This document shows positions 22,444 to 32,580 of a DNA stretch of 64,000 nt, piece after piece; the stretch's first letter is position 1, and every line of letters starts with the position of its first letter. The translations under genes and the position numbers were made by a program. This DNA is from Candidatus Pantoea carbekii (lineage in GTDB: Bacteria > Pseudomonadota > Gammaproteobacteria > Enterobacterales > Enterobacteriaceae). The notes below the pieces were generated by a model. The model searched no databases and was not told where the DNA came from. It worked only from the letters and a program-made list of their open reading frames with translations. The stretch is from the NCBI RefSeq assembly GCF_000971765.1, contig NZ_CP010907.1, forward strand, positions 1,064,501 to 1,128,500, read 5' to 3'.

Positions 22444-23148
22444 TTAGTGAACTGTCATGTTTAAACATGATTAATAATACATATTTAACAATCCCTCAAA
22501 ATAACTTTCTACCAATTCCATATTTAAAAATAATTCAAAATTCTTCTAATATAATTTTATTTTTTTAATCTTATTTATAGTTTATAGAACAAATTTTATG
22601 TATAAATTAAGTTGATAATATAGATTAATTATTAAATTGAACTGCATTCGAGATTTTGATTATCAATACTATAATATAAAAATAATTATTTATTACAGTT
22701 AGTAATTAACGTATTACAATGTTAATTTAATTTTATTAAATTTTTTATTTAATATTTTATTAAATGATGTATAACGCATGTTCTTTAATGAATTCATATT
22801 AATTATTAATCAATAAATATACATTGATCTATCACTGTGAATTTTATTTTTTAATTGATATTAAAGACATATTTGTAATATATTTTCTAAATAATATTCA
22901 TTAGGGTAAGAGATTATTTTAACAACATTTTTATTATTATTTTACAGTTTTTTTGAAATTCATATATTATATAAATACATAAACATATAAACTAATGCAT
23001 TAATTTATATATAATATCGTTTGTATTATTAGGGTATTGAATAAATATTTTCAATTTTCTTAAATTTAAACACTTCTAATACTAAATATAACTTTATTAT
23101 ATTTAGTATATTAGCAGTAAGGTTTTTTTATTAAGATAATTATGGTTA
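22444..23148. other. AT-rich spacer sbmA-ftnA
   Basis: About 700 bp between convergent sbmA and ftnA. No coding remnant or structured RNA is recognisable; GTCATGTTTAAACATGA near 22454-22470 is a short palindrome just after the sbmA stop and might help terminate transcription. Confidence 0.45.
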
Positions 23149-23643
23149 TCAAATCTCTCTCATACGTCCTAACTCCTTATCAATTAAAAATAAGCCTTCA
23201 CCTTTATTACCTACTAATTTCAATTTATCTAGTACTGTTTTAAATAATTTTTCCTCTTTACGTTGCTCTGAAACATACCATTGTAGCAAATTAAAAGTAG
23301 AATAGTCTTGTGTGCTTACGGCGCAATTGATCAAATCATTAATTTTGTTGGTTATAAACTTTTCATGCTCTAAAGCTTCGCCAAGCACTTCTCTTAATGA
23401 ATTCCAATTAAAAGGTGGTGCTGCAATATTGCCTATAATTGGTAATGCACCCGTATCACTTAAGTAATCAAACAAACGTTGCATATGTTCCATTTCTTCG
23501 CGGGCATGCATTTTTAGAAAAGAGCCGGTTCCCTCAAAACCCTTACTACTACACCATGCACTCATTTGTAAGTAAAGGTTAGAAGAGAAAAATTCTAAGT
23601 TCATTTGATTATTTAATAAAGAAGTCATTTCAATACTTAACAT
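23149..23643 (-). CDS. ftnA: bacterial non-heme ferritin FtnA
   Basis: Forms the 24-subunit iron-storage shell; oxidises Fe(II) at a di-iron ferroxidase centre. It has 164 residues against 165 in E. coli. All centre ligands are in their usual places: Glu17, Glu50, His53 and Glu94, with the four-helix bundle pattern intact and the conserved NLLQWYVSEQ helix. The start ATG has AAGGA 8-10 nt upstream. It is not bacterioferritin: no haem-binding Met pattern of Bfr is seen. Fur-box-like tandem repeats lie about 280 bp upstream at 23922-23970 (listed separately); Fur binding far upstream of ftnA is known in E. coli. Confidence 0.96.
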   Translation of the reverse strand: MLSIEMTSLLNNQMNLEFFSSNLYLQMSAWCSSKGFEGTGSFLKMHAREEMEHMQRLFDYLSDTGALPIIGNIAAPPFNWNSLREVLGEALEHEKFITNKINDLINCAVSTQDYSTFNLLQWYVSEQRKEEKLFKTVLDKLKLVGNKGEGLFLIDKELGRMREI

Positions 23644-23843
23644 ATATAGTATCCTTTAGTGTACTATGTATAAACAGAGTTAATTATATTTGTATTGATT
23701 TATTAGTTTTGTATATTACATTAAAGTTAATTTGATATTTTAACATAATTAATTAATATAAATCAATCATATAGATATATAACATATATTGGATGTTCTT
23801 ATTGAAAAATTAAGAGTAATCGCTTAAACTTATATTATTAGAG

Positions 23844-23901
23844 CTATTATTTTGTTTAAAATAAATAATATTATTATTATTTATTTTAAACAAAATAATA
23901 G
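23844..23901. repeat. 27-bp perfect inverted repeat
   Basis: Arms 23844-23870 and 23875-23901 are exact reverse complements over 27 bp with a 4-nt loop (the outer end reads CTATTATTTTG). The stem is almost entirely A/T. It begins about 200 bp upstream of ftnA and 600 bp upstream of prfC. Both strands would fold into the same hairpin. Possible roles are bidirectional transcription barrier, protein-bound cruciform or relic terminator. Confidence 0.7.
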
Positions 23902-23921
23902 AATTAAAAACGAACAATAAA

Positions 23922-23970
23922 ATTGATAACAATCAATTTTGATATTGATAACAATCAATTTTGATATTGA
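23922..23970. promoter_or_regulatory. 22-bp tandem repeat, Fur-box-like
   Basis: The unit ATTGATAACAATCAATTTTGAT occurs at 23922-23943 and again at 23944-23965, followed by the start of a third copy (ATTGAT). Each unit contains the partly palindromic TTGATAACAATCAA, which resembles half-sites of the Fur box (GATAATGATAATCATTATC). It lies 279 bp upstream of the ftnA start. In E. coli, iron-loaded Fur activates ftnA through several tandem sites upstream, so an equivalent role is conceivable, but the match to the consensus is partial. Confidence 0.35.
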
Positions 23971-24325
23971 TTAAAATTACAAAAATTTATTAATGAACTT
24001 TAATAAAAATTTTGCTAATATTGTTATTTATAAATGTTTATATTTAACTACTGAAGTAAGCAAATCTATAAAAATTATATTTTTAATTTATTAGTTTAAA
24101 AAATATTAATTGATTTTTTGTAAAAAAACAATGTAATATATGAAAATATTATTTTTAATGACAGATACTACAAATAAATTTACATATGATGATGCTAATA
24201 TTAATTTTATTAAATAATAGTTAGTAACTTATATCTAAATAATATTAATGAAATGATTTTTACAATATTTCATTTGATTTAGACTTTGTAAAATTGTAAA
24301 ATTATGCATTAATACTGAATTATTT

Positions 24326-24384
24326 TAAATATGTCAATTAATATATCATACTGTTAAATTATGATATATTAATTGACATATTTA
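24326..24384. repeat. 25-bp perfect inverted repeat upstream of prfC
   Basis: Arms 24326-24350 and 24360-24384 are exact reverse complements over 25 bp, loop of 9 nt. The core of the stem reads ATGTCAATTAATATATCAT. It ends 119 bp before the prfC start, so it could lie in the prfC leader or upstream promoter zone. Confidence 0.68.
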
Positions 24385-24502
24385 TTAGAATTAGTAATCT
24401 TTTATCATTGCAAGTGATATTATCTAAGTAAGGAAATCAATAAAAAATTTAATTTTTAAAAATTATTAAGATATTTCTATTTAATAAAGAAGAATACATA
24501 TT

Positions 24503-26095
24503 ATGTCCAATATTAAATTTTTAGAAGAGGTTAATCGTCGCCGTACTTTTGCCATTATTTCACATCCAGATGCTGGTAAAACAACTTTTACAGAAAAAGT
24601 TTTATTATTTGGAAAGGTGATTCAAACAGCCGGAACTATTAAGGGTCGTGGTAGTAATGGTCAATATGTAAAATCTGATTGGATGGAAATGGAAAAAGAA
24701 AGAGGCATTTCAATTACTACATCCGTAATGCAATTTCCTTATTGCAATAATATTGTTAATCTATTAGATACTCCTGGTCATGAAGATTTTTCTGAAGATA
24801 CTTATCGTACGTTAACAGCTGTCGATAGCTGTTTAATGATAATTGATGCTACAAAAGGAGTGGAAGAGAGAACACGTAAATTAATAGAAGTTACTCGTTT
24901 GCGTAGTACACCTATTATTACTTTTATGAATAAATGTGACCGCGATATTCGAGATCCTATTGATTTATTAGATGAAATAGAAAATGAACTTAGAATAGCA
25001 TGTGCATTAATTACCTGGCCAATAGGGTGTGGCAAACTGTTTAAAGGAGTATATCATCTTTACAATGATCAAACATATCTATATCAGTCTGGTAAAGGGC
25101 ACACTATTCAACCAATCAATATTTTAAAAGGATTATATAACTACGAACTTGATAAAAATATCGGTAACTATTTAGCTGAAAAATTACGCGATGAACTAAA
25201 ATTACTGAAAGGTGTTTTACATGAATTCGATCAAAAAATGTTTGTAAAAGGTGAAATTACACCCGTATTTTTTGGCAGCGCATTAGGTAATTTCGGTATT
25301 AATCATATGCTAGATGGATTGATTTCTTGGGCACCATGTCCGATTGCACGCCAAACTAATATTCGTATTGTCAATGCAACAGAAGAGCAGTTTAGTGGAT
25401 TTGTATTTAAAATACAGGCTAATATGGATCGCAAACATCGTGACCGTATAGCTTTTATACGTATAGTATCCGGGAAATATAAAAAAGGTATGAATCTTTA
25501 TCAGGTTCGTACTCGAAAAAATATATCAATTTTTGATGCATTGACCTTTATGGGTAATTGTCGTGTTCATGTAACGGAATCTTATCCGGGGGATATTATT
25601 GGTATACATAATCATGGTACGATTCAAATTGGCGATACATTTACTCAGGGTGAAAATATTAAATTTCAAGGTATTCCAAATTTTGCACCTGAGCTATTTC
25701 GTCGTATTCGATTACGTAATCCACTGAAGCAAAAGCAATTATTAAAAGGATTAGTGCAACTTTCTGAAGAGGGTGCTGTTCAAGTATTTCGATTGCTATA
25801 TAATAAAGAATTAATTGTAGGGGTGATTGGTATTTTGCAATTTGATATGGTAGTAGAACGTTTGAAAAGTGAATACAATGTTGAAGCAATATATGAACCA
25901 GTAAATATAGTAGCGGCTCGTTGGATAGAATGTAGTGATGTCAAAAAACTTCAAGAATTTCAATGTAAAAATATGCTCAATCTTGCGGTTGATAATAGTG
26001 ATAAGTTAACCTATATCGCACCCACTATGATCAATCTTAATATTGTGCAAGAACGTTATCCTGAAATAATTTTCCAAAAGATACGTGAACATTAG
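24503..26095 (+). CDS. prfC: peptide chain release factor 3
   Basis: Translational GTPase that recycles RF1/RF2 from the ribosome after termination and helps quality control. It has 530 residues against 529 in E. coli. The G domain shows the P-loop SHPDAGKT at 20-27, the switch II DTPGHED at 89-95 and NKCD at 143-146. The switch I region [11 protein letters not shown] is intact. Domains II and III follow, with the well-conserved [13 protein letters not shown] and [11 protein letters not shown] segments that distinguish RF3 from EF-G. RF3 is often lost in strongly reduced symbiont genomes, so its presence speaks for an intermediate reduction stage. Confidence 0.97.
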   Translation: MSNIKFLEEVNRRRTFAIISHPDAGKTTFTEKVLLFGKVIQTAGTIKGRGSNGQYVKSDWMEMEKERGISITTSVMQFPYCNNIVNLLDTPGHEDFSEDTYRTLTAVDSCLMIIDATKGVEERTRKLIEVTRLRSTPIITFMNKCDRDIRDPIDLLDEIENELRIACALITWPIGCGKLFKGVYHLYNDQTYLYQSGKGHTIQPINILKGLYNYELDKNIGNYLAEKLRDELKLLKGVLHEFDQKMFVKGEITPVFFGSALGNFGINHMLDGLISWAPCPIARQTNIRIVNATEEQFSGFVFKIQANMDRKHRDRIAFIRIVSGKYKKGMNLYQVRTRKNISIFDALTFMGNCRVHVTESYPGDIIGIHNHGTIQIGDTFTQGENIKFQGIPNFAPELFRRIRLRNPLKQKQLLKGLVQLSEEGAVQVFRLLYNKELIVGVIGILQFDMVVERLKSEYNVEAIYEPVNIVAARWIECSDVKKLQEFQCKNMLNLAVDNSDKLTYIAPTMINLNIVQERYPEIIFQKIREH

Positions 26096-26529
26096 ATGAT
26101 ACTTAACATCATTAAGATCTACAAGCATTAAAATAATATAATTTATACTATTGGCTAATAAATTTTAAATTCTTATTGTGATTAAGATCAACTGATGATA
26201 TTTGAAAGTATCATAACTCAAATATAAAATTTAAATAGCTTGCATTTCTATAATAATATGTAGACAGTATTAAATATATATAATTAAATAATGCATCTCA
26301 ATTAATTTAAACTATTTTGGTCTTTTTTAAAAGAACAAATTTTGCTACAGTTCATTAACTAAATATCCATTTTATATCATAATTATACACTTCTATTTTA
26401 TAATGTATGTGATTGTAAATAAATCATTTTCAGAATGGAATGTATATAAATGATAATTTATAATTCAATAAGTGTAAATGAGAAAAAATAAAACTTAACT
26501 AATTAATTTATATGGAAGATTAAATATTA
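26096..26529. other. AT-rich spacer prfC-ruvX
   Basis: 434 bp, no gene or structure recognised. In E. coli yqgE precedes yqgF/ruvX; no YqgE-like reading is visible. Confidence 0.5.
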
Positions 26530-26976
26530 ATGGTTAGTGACATTTTACTTGGTTTCGATTTTGGAACTAAAAGCATTGGTGTAGCTGTTGGTCAAAAATT
26601 AACATGTACAGCACGAGCTTTAACTACACTTAAAGCCAAAAATGGAAAACCACATTGGCATCAAATTGCCAAATTACTAAAAGATTGGCAACCAAATTAT
26701 ACAGTAGTTGGACTCCCTCTTAATATGGATGGTACTGAACAGCCTCTGAGTAAACAAGTATATACTTTTGCTAATGATTTATTTACACGTTTTGGTATTA
26801 CTGTTAAATTACAAGATGAACGTTTGAGTACTATAGAAGCACGCGCTTTGCTTTTTAAAAAAGGTGGATATCGTGCGTTACGAAAATCTAAAATCGATTC
26901 ACAATCAGCAGTAATTATACTACAAGATTGGTTTGAAATGAATAAATTTTACATCAATACTTCTTTAATTTTTTGA
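26530..26976 (+). CDS. ruvX: YqgF/RuvX family RNase H-like nuclease
   Basis: Member of the YqgF family, a RuvC-like fold nuclease linked to 5'-end processing of pre-16S rRNA and an essential gene in E. coli. It has 148 residues against 138; the extra residues are a C-terminal tail. The N-terminal acidic strand [14 protein letters not shown] at 8-21 supplies the first catalytic Asp, [13 protein letters not shown] is the central motif, and DERLSTIEA supplies further acidic residues. In E. coli the gene is next to gshB; here gshB has moved 13 kb away and to the opposite strand. The ATG at 26530 is preceded by GGAAGA. Confidence 0.94.
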   Translation: MVSDILLGFDFGTKSIGVAVGQKLTCTARALTTLKAKNGKPHWHQIAKLLKDWQPNYTVVGLPLNMDGTEQPLSKQVYTFANDLFTRFGITVKLQDERLSTIEARALLFKKGGYRALRKSKIDSQSAVIILQDWFEMNKFYINTSLIF

Positions 26977-27310
26977 TTATATTATATTTTAATATCTTAG
27001 TGATATATATTTGAAATAATATTTGCTTTACTAAACGTAGTCTGAAAACACATTGATTGGCAATTTTTTATTGCAAACTGTATTTATATAATACGTAAAA
27101 ATTAAATATCTTGAAATATATTTTTCTTTGAAGATATTTTTTAAGTGCAGATAGATATCATTTAATATGCCTTTTATTGACTATGAGTTTATTTAGTCAA
27201 AATAAAAAGTATTATTTGATTATGATTACTCTCCTTTCTACAAGTTGTAGAAAATGTGCTTTTTTTTAAATGAATACAATTGAAATTAACGGTATTAAGA
27301 CATAATAATT
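26977..27310. other. AT-rich spacer ruvX-yggS
   Basis: 334 bp without a gene. TCTCCTTTCTACAAGTTGTAGAAAATG near 27231-27256 contains a short hairpin (TTTCTAC/GTAGAAA); role unknown. Confidence 0.45.
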
Positions 27311-28009
27311 ATGAATGATGTTAAAAATAATCTGAAACGAGTGCATGAACGTATTGCTGATGCTGCAAAGCGTTGTGGACGGATCCCACGAGAAATCAAA
27401 CTCCTTGCAGTTAGTAAAACTCGATCTACAAATATGATAGTAGAAGCAATTACTGCCGGACAATATGCATTTGGTGAAAATTATGCACAGGAAGGAATTA
27501 AAAAAATAGCTCAATTAGCGAAATATCGCGAAATAGAATGGCATTTTATTGGGCCGGTACAATCGAATAAAAGCCGTCTAGTAGCAGAAAATTTTTCTTG
27601 GTGCCATACTGTCGATTGTTTGCGAATAGCTAAACGTTTAAACGAGCAGCGTCCGAAATATTTACCATTACTAAATGTATTGATTCAAGTAAATATTAGT
27701 AATGAAAGCAGTAAATCTGGTGTCATTATTAACACTAACGCACTAGAAGAGTTGGTAAAAGAAATTTTAATTTTGCCTGGTCTGTGTTTACGCGGGTTAA
27801 TGGCAATACCTGCTCTAAAACAAGATAAAGAATACCAGATAGCAATATTTCGTCGTATGACCAATATTTTTAATGCGTTACAAAAGCGATATTCAAAAAT
27901 AGATACACTGTCTTTGGGTATGAGTAATGATATGGAAGCGGCAATTTTTGCGGGTAGCACCTTAGTACGAATTGGCACAGATATATTTGGCTTAAGAGAT
28001 TATAGGTGA
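27311..28009 (+). CDS. yggS: pyridoxal phosphate homeostasis protein (YggS)
   Basis: PLP-binding protein without known catalytic activity that keeps free PLP and amino-acid pools in balance. It has 232 residues against 234 in E. coli, a single TIM-barrel domain. The PLP lysine is in LLAVSKTRS near residue 36; the FGENYAQEG, WHFIGPVQSNK and LSLGMSNDMEAAI motifs that contact the cofactor are present. The C-terminal VRIGTDIFG segment is typical. In E. coli yggT, yggU and rdgB follow before hemW; here they are replaced by a 941-bp spacer. Confidence 0.95.
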   Translation: MNDVKNNLKRVHERIADAAKRCGRIPREIKLLAVSKTRSTNMIVEAITAGQYAFGENYAQEGIKKIAQLAKYREIEWHFIGPVQSNKSRLVAENFSWCHTVDCLRIAKRLNEQRPKYLPLLNVLIQVNISNESSKSGVIINTNALEELVKEILILPGLCLRGLMAIPALKQDKEYQIAIFRRMTNIFNALQKRYSKIDTLSLGMSNDMEAAIFAGSTLVRIGTDIFGLRDYR

Positions 28010-28950
28010 ATTTAAAAGCAATAATTGAGTAATTTGATTTTTTAATTAAGAATGTTAAATTATATTTAATATTAAACTAAATTATTCCTGCATATTTAAA
28101 AATTTTTACTAAAGTATGATTGTCTATATTTTTTAGCTTTTCGATAAAGTTATATTCTGATTATTGACTCTCTAATTTATTAGAGAACCATCTATGAATA
28201 ATAGTTAAATTTAATAGTTATATAATAAATGAATATTGTTCTTGATAATATCAAAAAATATTTTATTTTATTGTTTGCTAATATATTTTTTAAAATATAT
28301 CATGAATTGATAAAACGAGTTAATTAAAACAGTTTTGAAATCATTGATCATGCATTAAGCTAATTAATGAAAATATTAGAATTATTGACTTGTCGCATTT
28401 TATACCTAATAGCTTATCAAGAATTTTTTACTATTCTAATTAGAATTTAGATAATAATTTTTCTATTATATACAAATATTACCAATATTTTTAATAAGGT
28501 TAGCAATCTCATCTTCAAAAAAATTAAACTTTAGTTTAATAAAAATCATATTAATGCAATGGGTGATTTTTTAATCTTAATTATTTATAAATAACCATTT
28601 AAAATAGTTTTTATTTTATAAAAAATACCATCAGAAAGTAATGCAATACGTTAACTGCAAACATAAAATCTTACCTAATGCAAATTAAATTTTTCAATTT
28701 ACTGTTTTTGTTATGTATTTATAATTATAAAATACTTAAAGATCTATTAGGTTAAAATCATTAACATATATTATTTTATATAATTTACTTTAATAAAATA
28801 TTTTCTAAATTGGTTCGGATTAAAATGTATTACCATTTTAGAATTACTGTAATATTACAATTTTAAAAAGATAGTCCTAGATTAATACAATTTTGAACTA
28901 TTTGTCATTATATTTAAATATTGTTATTAAAATAATAGAAATAGTATACA
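28010..28950. other. eroded spacer yggS-hemW
   Basis: 941 bp where E. coli carries yggT, yggU and rdgB. No remnant of these is readable in six frames. A short 8-bp hairpin (TCTCTAAT/ATTAGAGA, 28168-28185) is present. Confidence 0.5.
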
Positions 28951-30081
28951 ATGTGCGAATTACCATCGTTAAGTCTATATATTCATATTCCTTGGTGCAT
29001 AAAAAAATGTCCATATTGTGATTTTAATTCACATACTTTAAGGGGTGAACTCCCAGATATAGAGTATGTACAACATCTGCTTAATGATTTAGAACAAGAC
29101 TTACCTTTTATTTCAAAACGTCAAATACGTACTATTTTTATTGGCGGTGGCACTCCCAGTCTGCTGAGTGGTAAAGTAATCAAGATATTAATAGAAGGCA
29201 TATATGCTCGATTATCGTTAATATCAAATCCAGAAATTACTATTGAAGCAAATCCAGGCACGGTAGAAGTAAATCGTTTCATTTCTTATCAAGAGGCTGG
29301 TATCAATAGAATTTCTATTGGTATACAAAGTTTTAATTTACAACAATTAATCAGCATAGAACGCGTGCATAGTCCAGACGATGCATTGCAAGCAGCTTAT
29401 ATAGCCTCATGTCTGAAATTACGTAGTTTTAACTTTGATTTAATGTACGGATTACCGAATCAATCATTAGAAGATGCACTTGAAGATATCCAAAAAGCAA
29501 TTTCGTTTAATCCATTTCATTTATCATGGTATCAGTTTACTATTGAACCAAATACATTATTTAGTGCAAATCCACCAAAATTACCTAATGATGATTTACT
29601 ATGGGATATTTTTGAACAAGGAAATTATTTATTAACCAGGTCGGGTTACAAGCAATACGAAATTTCAGCTTACTGTAAGCCCGGTTATTATTGTGAACAT
29701 AATCTTAATTATTGGTATTTTGGAGATTATATTGGCATTGGATGTGGTGCTCATGGCAAACTGACACAGTTAGACGGTCGTATTTTTCGAACAATAAAAA
29801 CTCGAAATCCATATAGTTTTATGAAAGGTAGCTACTTGTTTAAGAGGTATGAATTAGCCGATTCTGATAAACCGTTTGAATTTTTTGTTAATCGTTTTCG
29901 ATTATTAGAGAAAATACCACGCTCTGATTTTCAATTTTATACAGGCATGAATGAAAAGGTTATTCGTCCAAATATTAATCAAGCTATTTCTGCTGGATAT
30001 TTACTAGAAACTAATAATTTTTGGATCACTACTCAGAAAGGAAGACTTTTTTTAAACTATCTATTAGAATTTTTCTTATAA
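28951..30081 (+). CDS. hemW: radical SAM heme chaperone HemW
   Basis: Radical SAM protein related to coproporphyrinogen III dehydrogenase (HemN); HemW binds and delivers heme. It has 376 residues against 378 in E. coli. The 4Fe-4S motif CIKKCPYC places Cys16, Cys20 and Cys23, followed by the IFIGGGTPSLL SAM-binding segment. HemW-specific features are HNLNYWYFGDYIGIGCGAHG and the C-terminal HemN-like helical domain ending LNYLLEFFL. HemN has an extra N-terminal region that is absent here. Spacing and order (yggS, hemW, trmB, mutY, yggX, mltC) follow E. coli, minus lost genes. Confidence 0.95.
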   Translation: MCELPSLSLYIHIPWCIKKCPYCDFNSHTLRGELPDIEYVQHLLNDLEQDLPFISKRQIRTIFIGGGTPSLLSGKVIKILIEGIYARLSLISNPEITIEANPGTVEVNRFISYQEAGINRISIGIQSFNLQQLISIERVHSPDDALQAAYIASCLKLRSFNFDLMYGLPNQSLEDALEDIQKAISFNPFHLSWYQFTIEPNTLFSANPPKLPNDDLLWDIFEQGNYLLTRSGYKQYEISAYCKPGYYCEHNLNYWYFGDYIGIGCGAHGKLTQLDGRIFRTIKTRNPYSFMKGSYLFKRYELADSDKPFEFFVNRFRLLEKIPRSDFQFYTGMNEKVIRPNINQAISAGYLLETNNFWITTQKGRLFLNYLLEFFL

Positions 30082-30274
30082 ATAAATATGAAACCATACA
30101 CATGGTATTAAGATATATTAATAATACTTAAAATGTTATTTTTTAATACCTGAATATGTAAGATTACAGTATAATTTTTTTTAATTGATATAACTAGGTA
30201 TATATATGTAATATATTTTCAATTAAACTTTTTAATTAATCAATACAATATGTTAGCAATTAATTTAATTAATA

Positions 30275-31003
30275 TTATCTAACGCGTTCGAATATTAAAG
30301 TGCATATATTATGATTTAATATTCGAGCACGTTGTTCGAATTTTGTTAATAAATGTGTTTTATGTTGATTTATAAAATAATTATTTAGTGAACAATAAGA
30401 ATAACCATGAACACTATTCATGATTTGTATGATATGGTTTACGTAAGCTTCACAGTCCGTCACTATATGTAATATACCGCCTAAATTTAGTTTTTTCATA
30501 ATCAGTTCAATAAAGGGTTTTTGTATGATACGGCGTTTATTATGACGTACCTTATGCCATGGATCAGGAAAGAAAAGTTGTAACACATATAATGCATTAT
30601 CCGGAATCATTCTATATATTACTTGAACAGCATCATAGTATATCAAACGTAAGTTAGTAATGCCTGCTTTTTTAGCTGATAATAAACAGCTACCTATGCC
30701 TCGTTTATAAACTTCTATACCTATAAAATTGTGATTTGGATTATCTTTCGCCATTTTTACCAACGAATTACCCGTGCCAAAACCAATTTCTAATATTATT
30801 GGTGATGTACCACCAAAAAGCGTTATTAAATCTAATTGCTGTTCCTGAAATTCTATACCGATTTCTTGCCAATAATTTTCAAATGCAAATTGCTGTGCCT
30901 TTGTTAATCGTCTATGACGGCAAGTAAAACTTCGTATATAATGAAATTGTTTTGCAAAGCATTTATGAAATTTTTCAAAAATAATAAGATTATTATTAAC
31001 CAT
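30275..31003 (-). CDS. trmB: tRNA (guanine-N7-)-methyltransferase TrmB
   Basis: SAM-dependent enzyme forming m7G46 in the variable loop of tRNAs. From ATG 31003 it has 242 residues (E. coli 239). An in-frame TTG at 31033 would add ten residues without family support. The class I methyltransferase motif LEIGFGTGNSLV, the family signature QLFFPDPWHKVRHNKRRI (truncated here to its core) and the C-terminal TKFEQRA segment are present. The gene is divergent from mutY with only 150 bp between the starts. The N-terminal 20 residues diverge from E. coli, as usual for this protein. Confidence 0.95.
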   Translation of the reverse strand: MVNNNLIIFEKFHKCFAKQFHYIRSFTCRHRRLTKAQQFAFENYWQEIGIEFQEQQLDLITLFGGTSPIILEIGFGTGNSLVKMAKDNPNHNFIGIEVYKRGIGSCLLSAKKAGITNLRLIYYDAVQVIYRMIPDNALYVLQLFFPDPWHKVRHNKRRIIQKPFIELIMKKLNLGGILHIVTDCEAYVNHIIQIMNSVHGYSYCSLNNYFINQHKTHLLTKFEQRARILNHNICTLIFERVR

Positions 31004-31153
31004 GTTCAAGTTTGTTAATTTAGATTGTTTCAACTACTCGAATCATATACTATAAAATAGTATTTAGTAATTTTTTAAAACTTTTTTATGTTAATATTTT
31101 GATATGTATATCGTAGATAGTCTTCGATTTTATAAGTGTGGAAAATTTTTTTT

Positions 31154-32218
31154 ATGATACAAAAAGCGCAGTTTGCACTATTTTTATTAAAATGGTATGA
31201 GCATTTTGGACGTAAAAACCTACCATGGCAGATAGAAAAAACTCCATATAAAGTATGGCTGTCTGAAATCATGCTTCAACAAACCCAAGTTAAAACTGTA
31301 ATCCCTTACTTTCAACGATTCATTGTGCGTTTTCCTACCATTACTGATTTATCAATTGCATCATTAGATGAAGTGCTCTATCTTTGGAGCGGATTAGGTT
31401 ATTATGCACGCGCACGTAATCTTCATCAAACAGCAAAATTAATTGTAGATAAGTATGACGGGCAATTTCCTAATCAATACGATCAGTTATTAGCAATGCC
31501 AGGTATAGGCCGTTCTACGGCTGGTGCAATTCTCTCATTATCCTTTGGCCTACATTTTCCAATTCTTGACGGTAACGTAAAGCGTGTGCTTTCTCGCTGC
31601 TATGCAGTTAATGGTTTACCGGGTAGTAAAGAAATACAAAAACGTTTATGGAAAATTAGCGAAAATATAACACCTATAGAAAAAGTTGGTCTATTTAATC
31701 AAGCAATGATGGATTTAGGCGCGTTAATATGTACCCGCTGTCATCCTAAATGCAATATTTGTCCATTGCATGATGTTTGTATAGCCTATAAAGATGGTAA
31801 CTGGAGTCATTACCCAACTAAAAGATCTAAGAAACAACTACCGAACTATACTAATTTTTTTTTAATCATACAACATGGTGAGAAGGTATGGTTAGAACGA
31901 CGTCCACTTATAGACGGTTTATGGGCAGGATTATTTTGTTTTCCAAAATTTAACAAAGAGATAGAATTAATTGATTGGTTAAAACAACGTAATATTAAAA
32001 TATATCCTCGAAAACTTAATTCTTTTAAACATATTTTTAGTCATTTCTATTTACATATTGTTCCTATGTGGTTGATATTGCCATCTTTTAATTTATTAAT
32101 TGAAGATAAAGGATCTGCATGGTATGATTTAATCAATCCTCTATCAGTAGGTTTAGCAGCTCCGGTAAAGAAATTGTTAAATAAATTAAAAAATAATCTT
32201 CTGCATACTACACCATAG
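31154..32218 (+). CDS. mutY: adenine DNA glycosylase MutY
   Basis: Removes adenine mispaired with 8-oxoguanine. From the ATG at 31154 it has 354 residues (E. coli 350); a GTG at 31136 would add six. The helix-hairpin-helix LPGIGRST-type loop is here [11 protein letters not shown]; catalytic residues are Glu38 in [11 protein letters not shown] and Asp139 in [10 protein letters not shown]. The 4Fe-4S cluster ligands Cys193, Cys200, Cys203 and Cys209 are all present. The C-terminal MutT-like 8-oxoG recognition domain is full length, with [12 protein letters not shown]. Retention of a mismatch-avoidance gene in a mutationally decaying genome is noteworthy. It heads the mutY-yggX pair. Confidence 0.96.
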   Translation: MIQKAQFALFLLKWYEHFGRKNLPWQIEKTPYKVWLSEIMLQQTQVKTVIPYFQRFIVRFPTITDLSIASLDEVLYLWSGLGYYARARNLHQTAKLIVDKYDGQFPNQYDQLLAMPGIGRSTAGAILSLSFGLHFPILDGNVKRVLSRCYAVNGLPGSKEIQKRLWKISENITPIEKVGLFNQAMMDLGALICTRCHPKCNICPLHDVCIAYKDGNWSHYPTKRSKKQLPNYTNFFLIIQHGEKVWLERRPLIDGLWAGLFCFPKFNKEIELIDWLKQRNIKIYPRKLNSFKHIFSHFYLHIVPMWLILPSFNLLIEDKGSAWYDLINPLSVGLAAPVKKLLNKLKNNLLHTTP

Positions 32219-32251
32219 GTTATGTAAAGTCATTGGAATGTGGAAAAATTA

Positions 32252-32500
32252 ATGAAACGTACTATTTTTTGTAGGTATCTTCAATGTAATGCTGAAGGGC
32301 AGGATTTTCAAATTTATCCCGGCCAATTAGGTAAAAGAATTTATAACGAAATTTCAAAGCAAGCTTGGAAAAAATGGATAGTTCAGCAAACAATTTTAAT
32401 AAACGAAAGACATCTTAATATGCTGCACTTGGAAGATCAAAAATTTTTAGAACAAGAAATGATTAATTTCCTTTTTAAAGAAGAAACTGTATATAATTAA
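32252..32500 (+). CDS. yggX: Fe(2+)-trafficking protein YggX
   Basis: Small protein that protects iron-sulfur clusters from oxidation and is proposed to move Fe(II). From the ATG at 32252 it has 82 residues; E. coli YggX has 91, so the last eight or so are missing. A GTG at 32240 is an alternative start. The N-terminal RTIFCRYLQ with the conserved Cys, [17 protein letters not shown], and the QEMINFLF end segment identify it. It starts 33 nt after mutY, as in the E. coli mutY-yggX-mltC-nupG order, and probably shares its transcript. Confidence 0.93.
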   Translation: MKRTIFCRYLQCNAEGQDFQIYPGQLGKRIYNEISKQAWKKWIVQQTILINERHLNMLHLEDQKFLEQEMINFLFKEETVYN

Positions 32501-32580
32501 CGAGTTATTTTAGAATAAGCAATTTTCTTACATGAAAATTTTTTTACAAGTTAGGTAGTACATGAATAATAAATAAAAAA

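Larger units (their letters stand above)
23644..24502. other. ftnA-prfC divergent spacer rich in repeats
   Basis: This 859-bp region between divergent ftnA and prfC holds no gene, but has the two longest perfect inverted repeats of the window (23844-23901 and 24326-24384) and a 22-bp tandem repeat between them (23922-23970). Confidence 0.6.
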
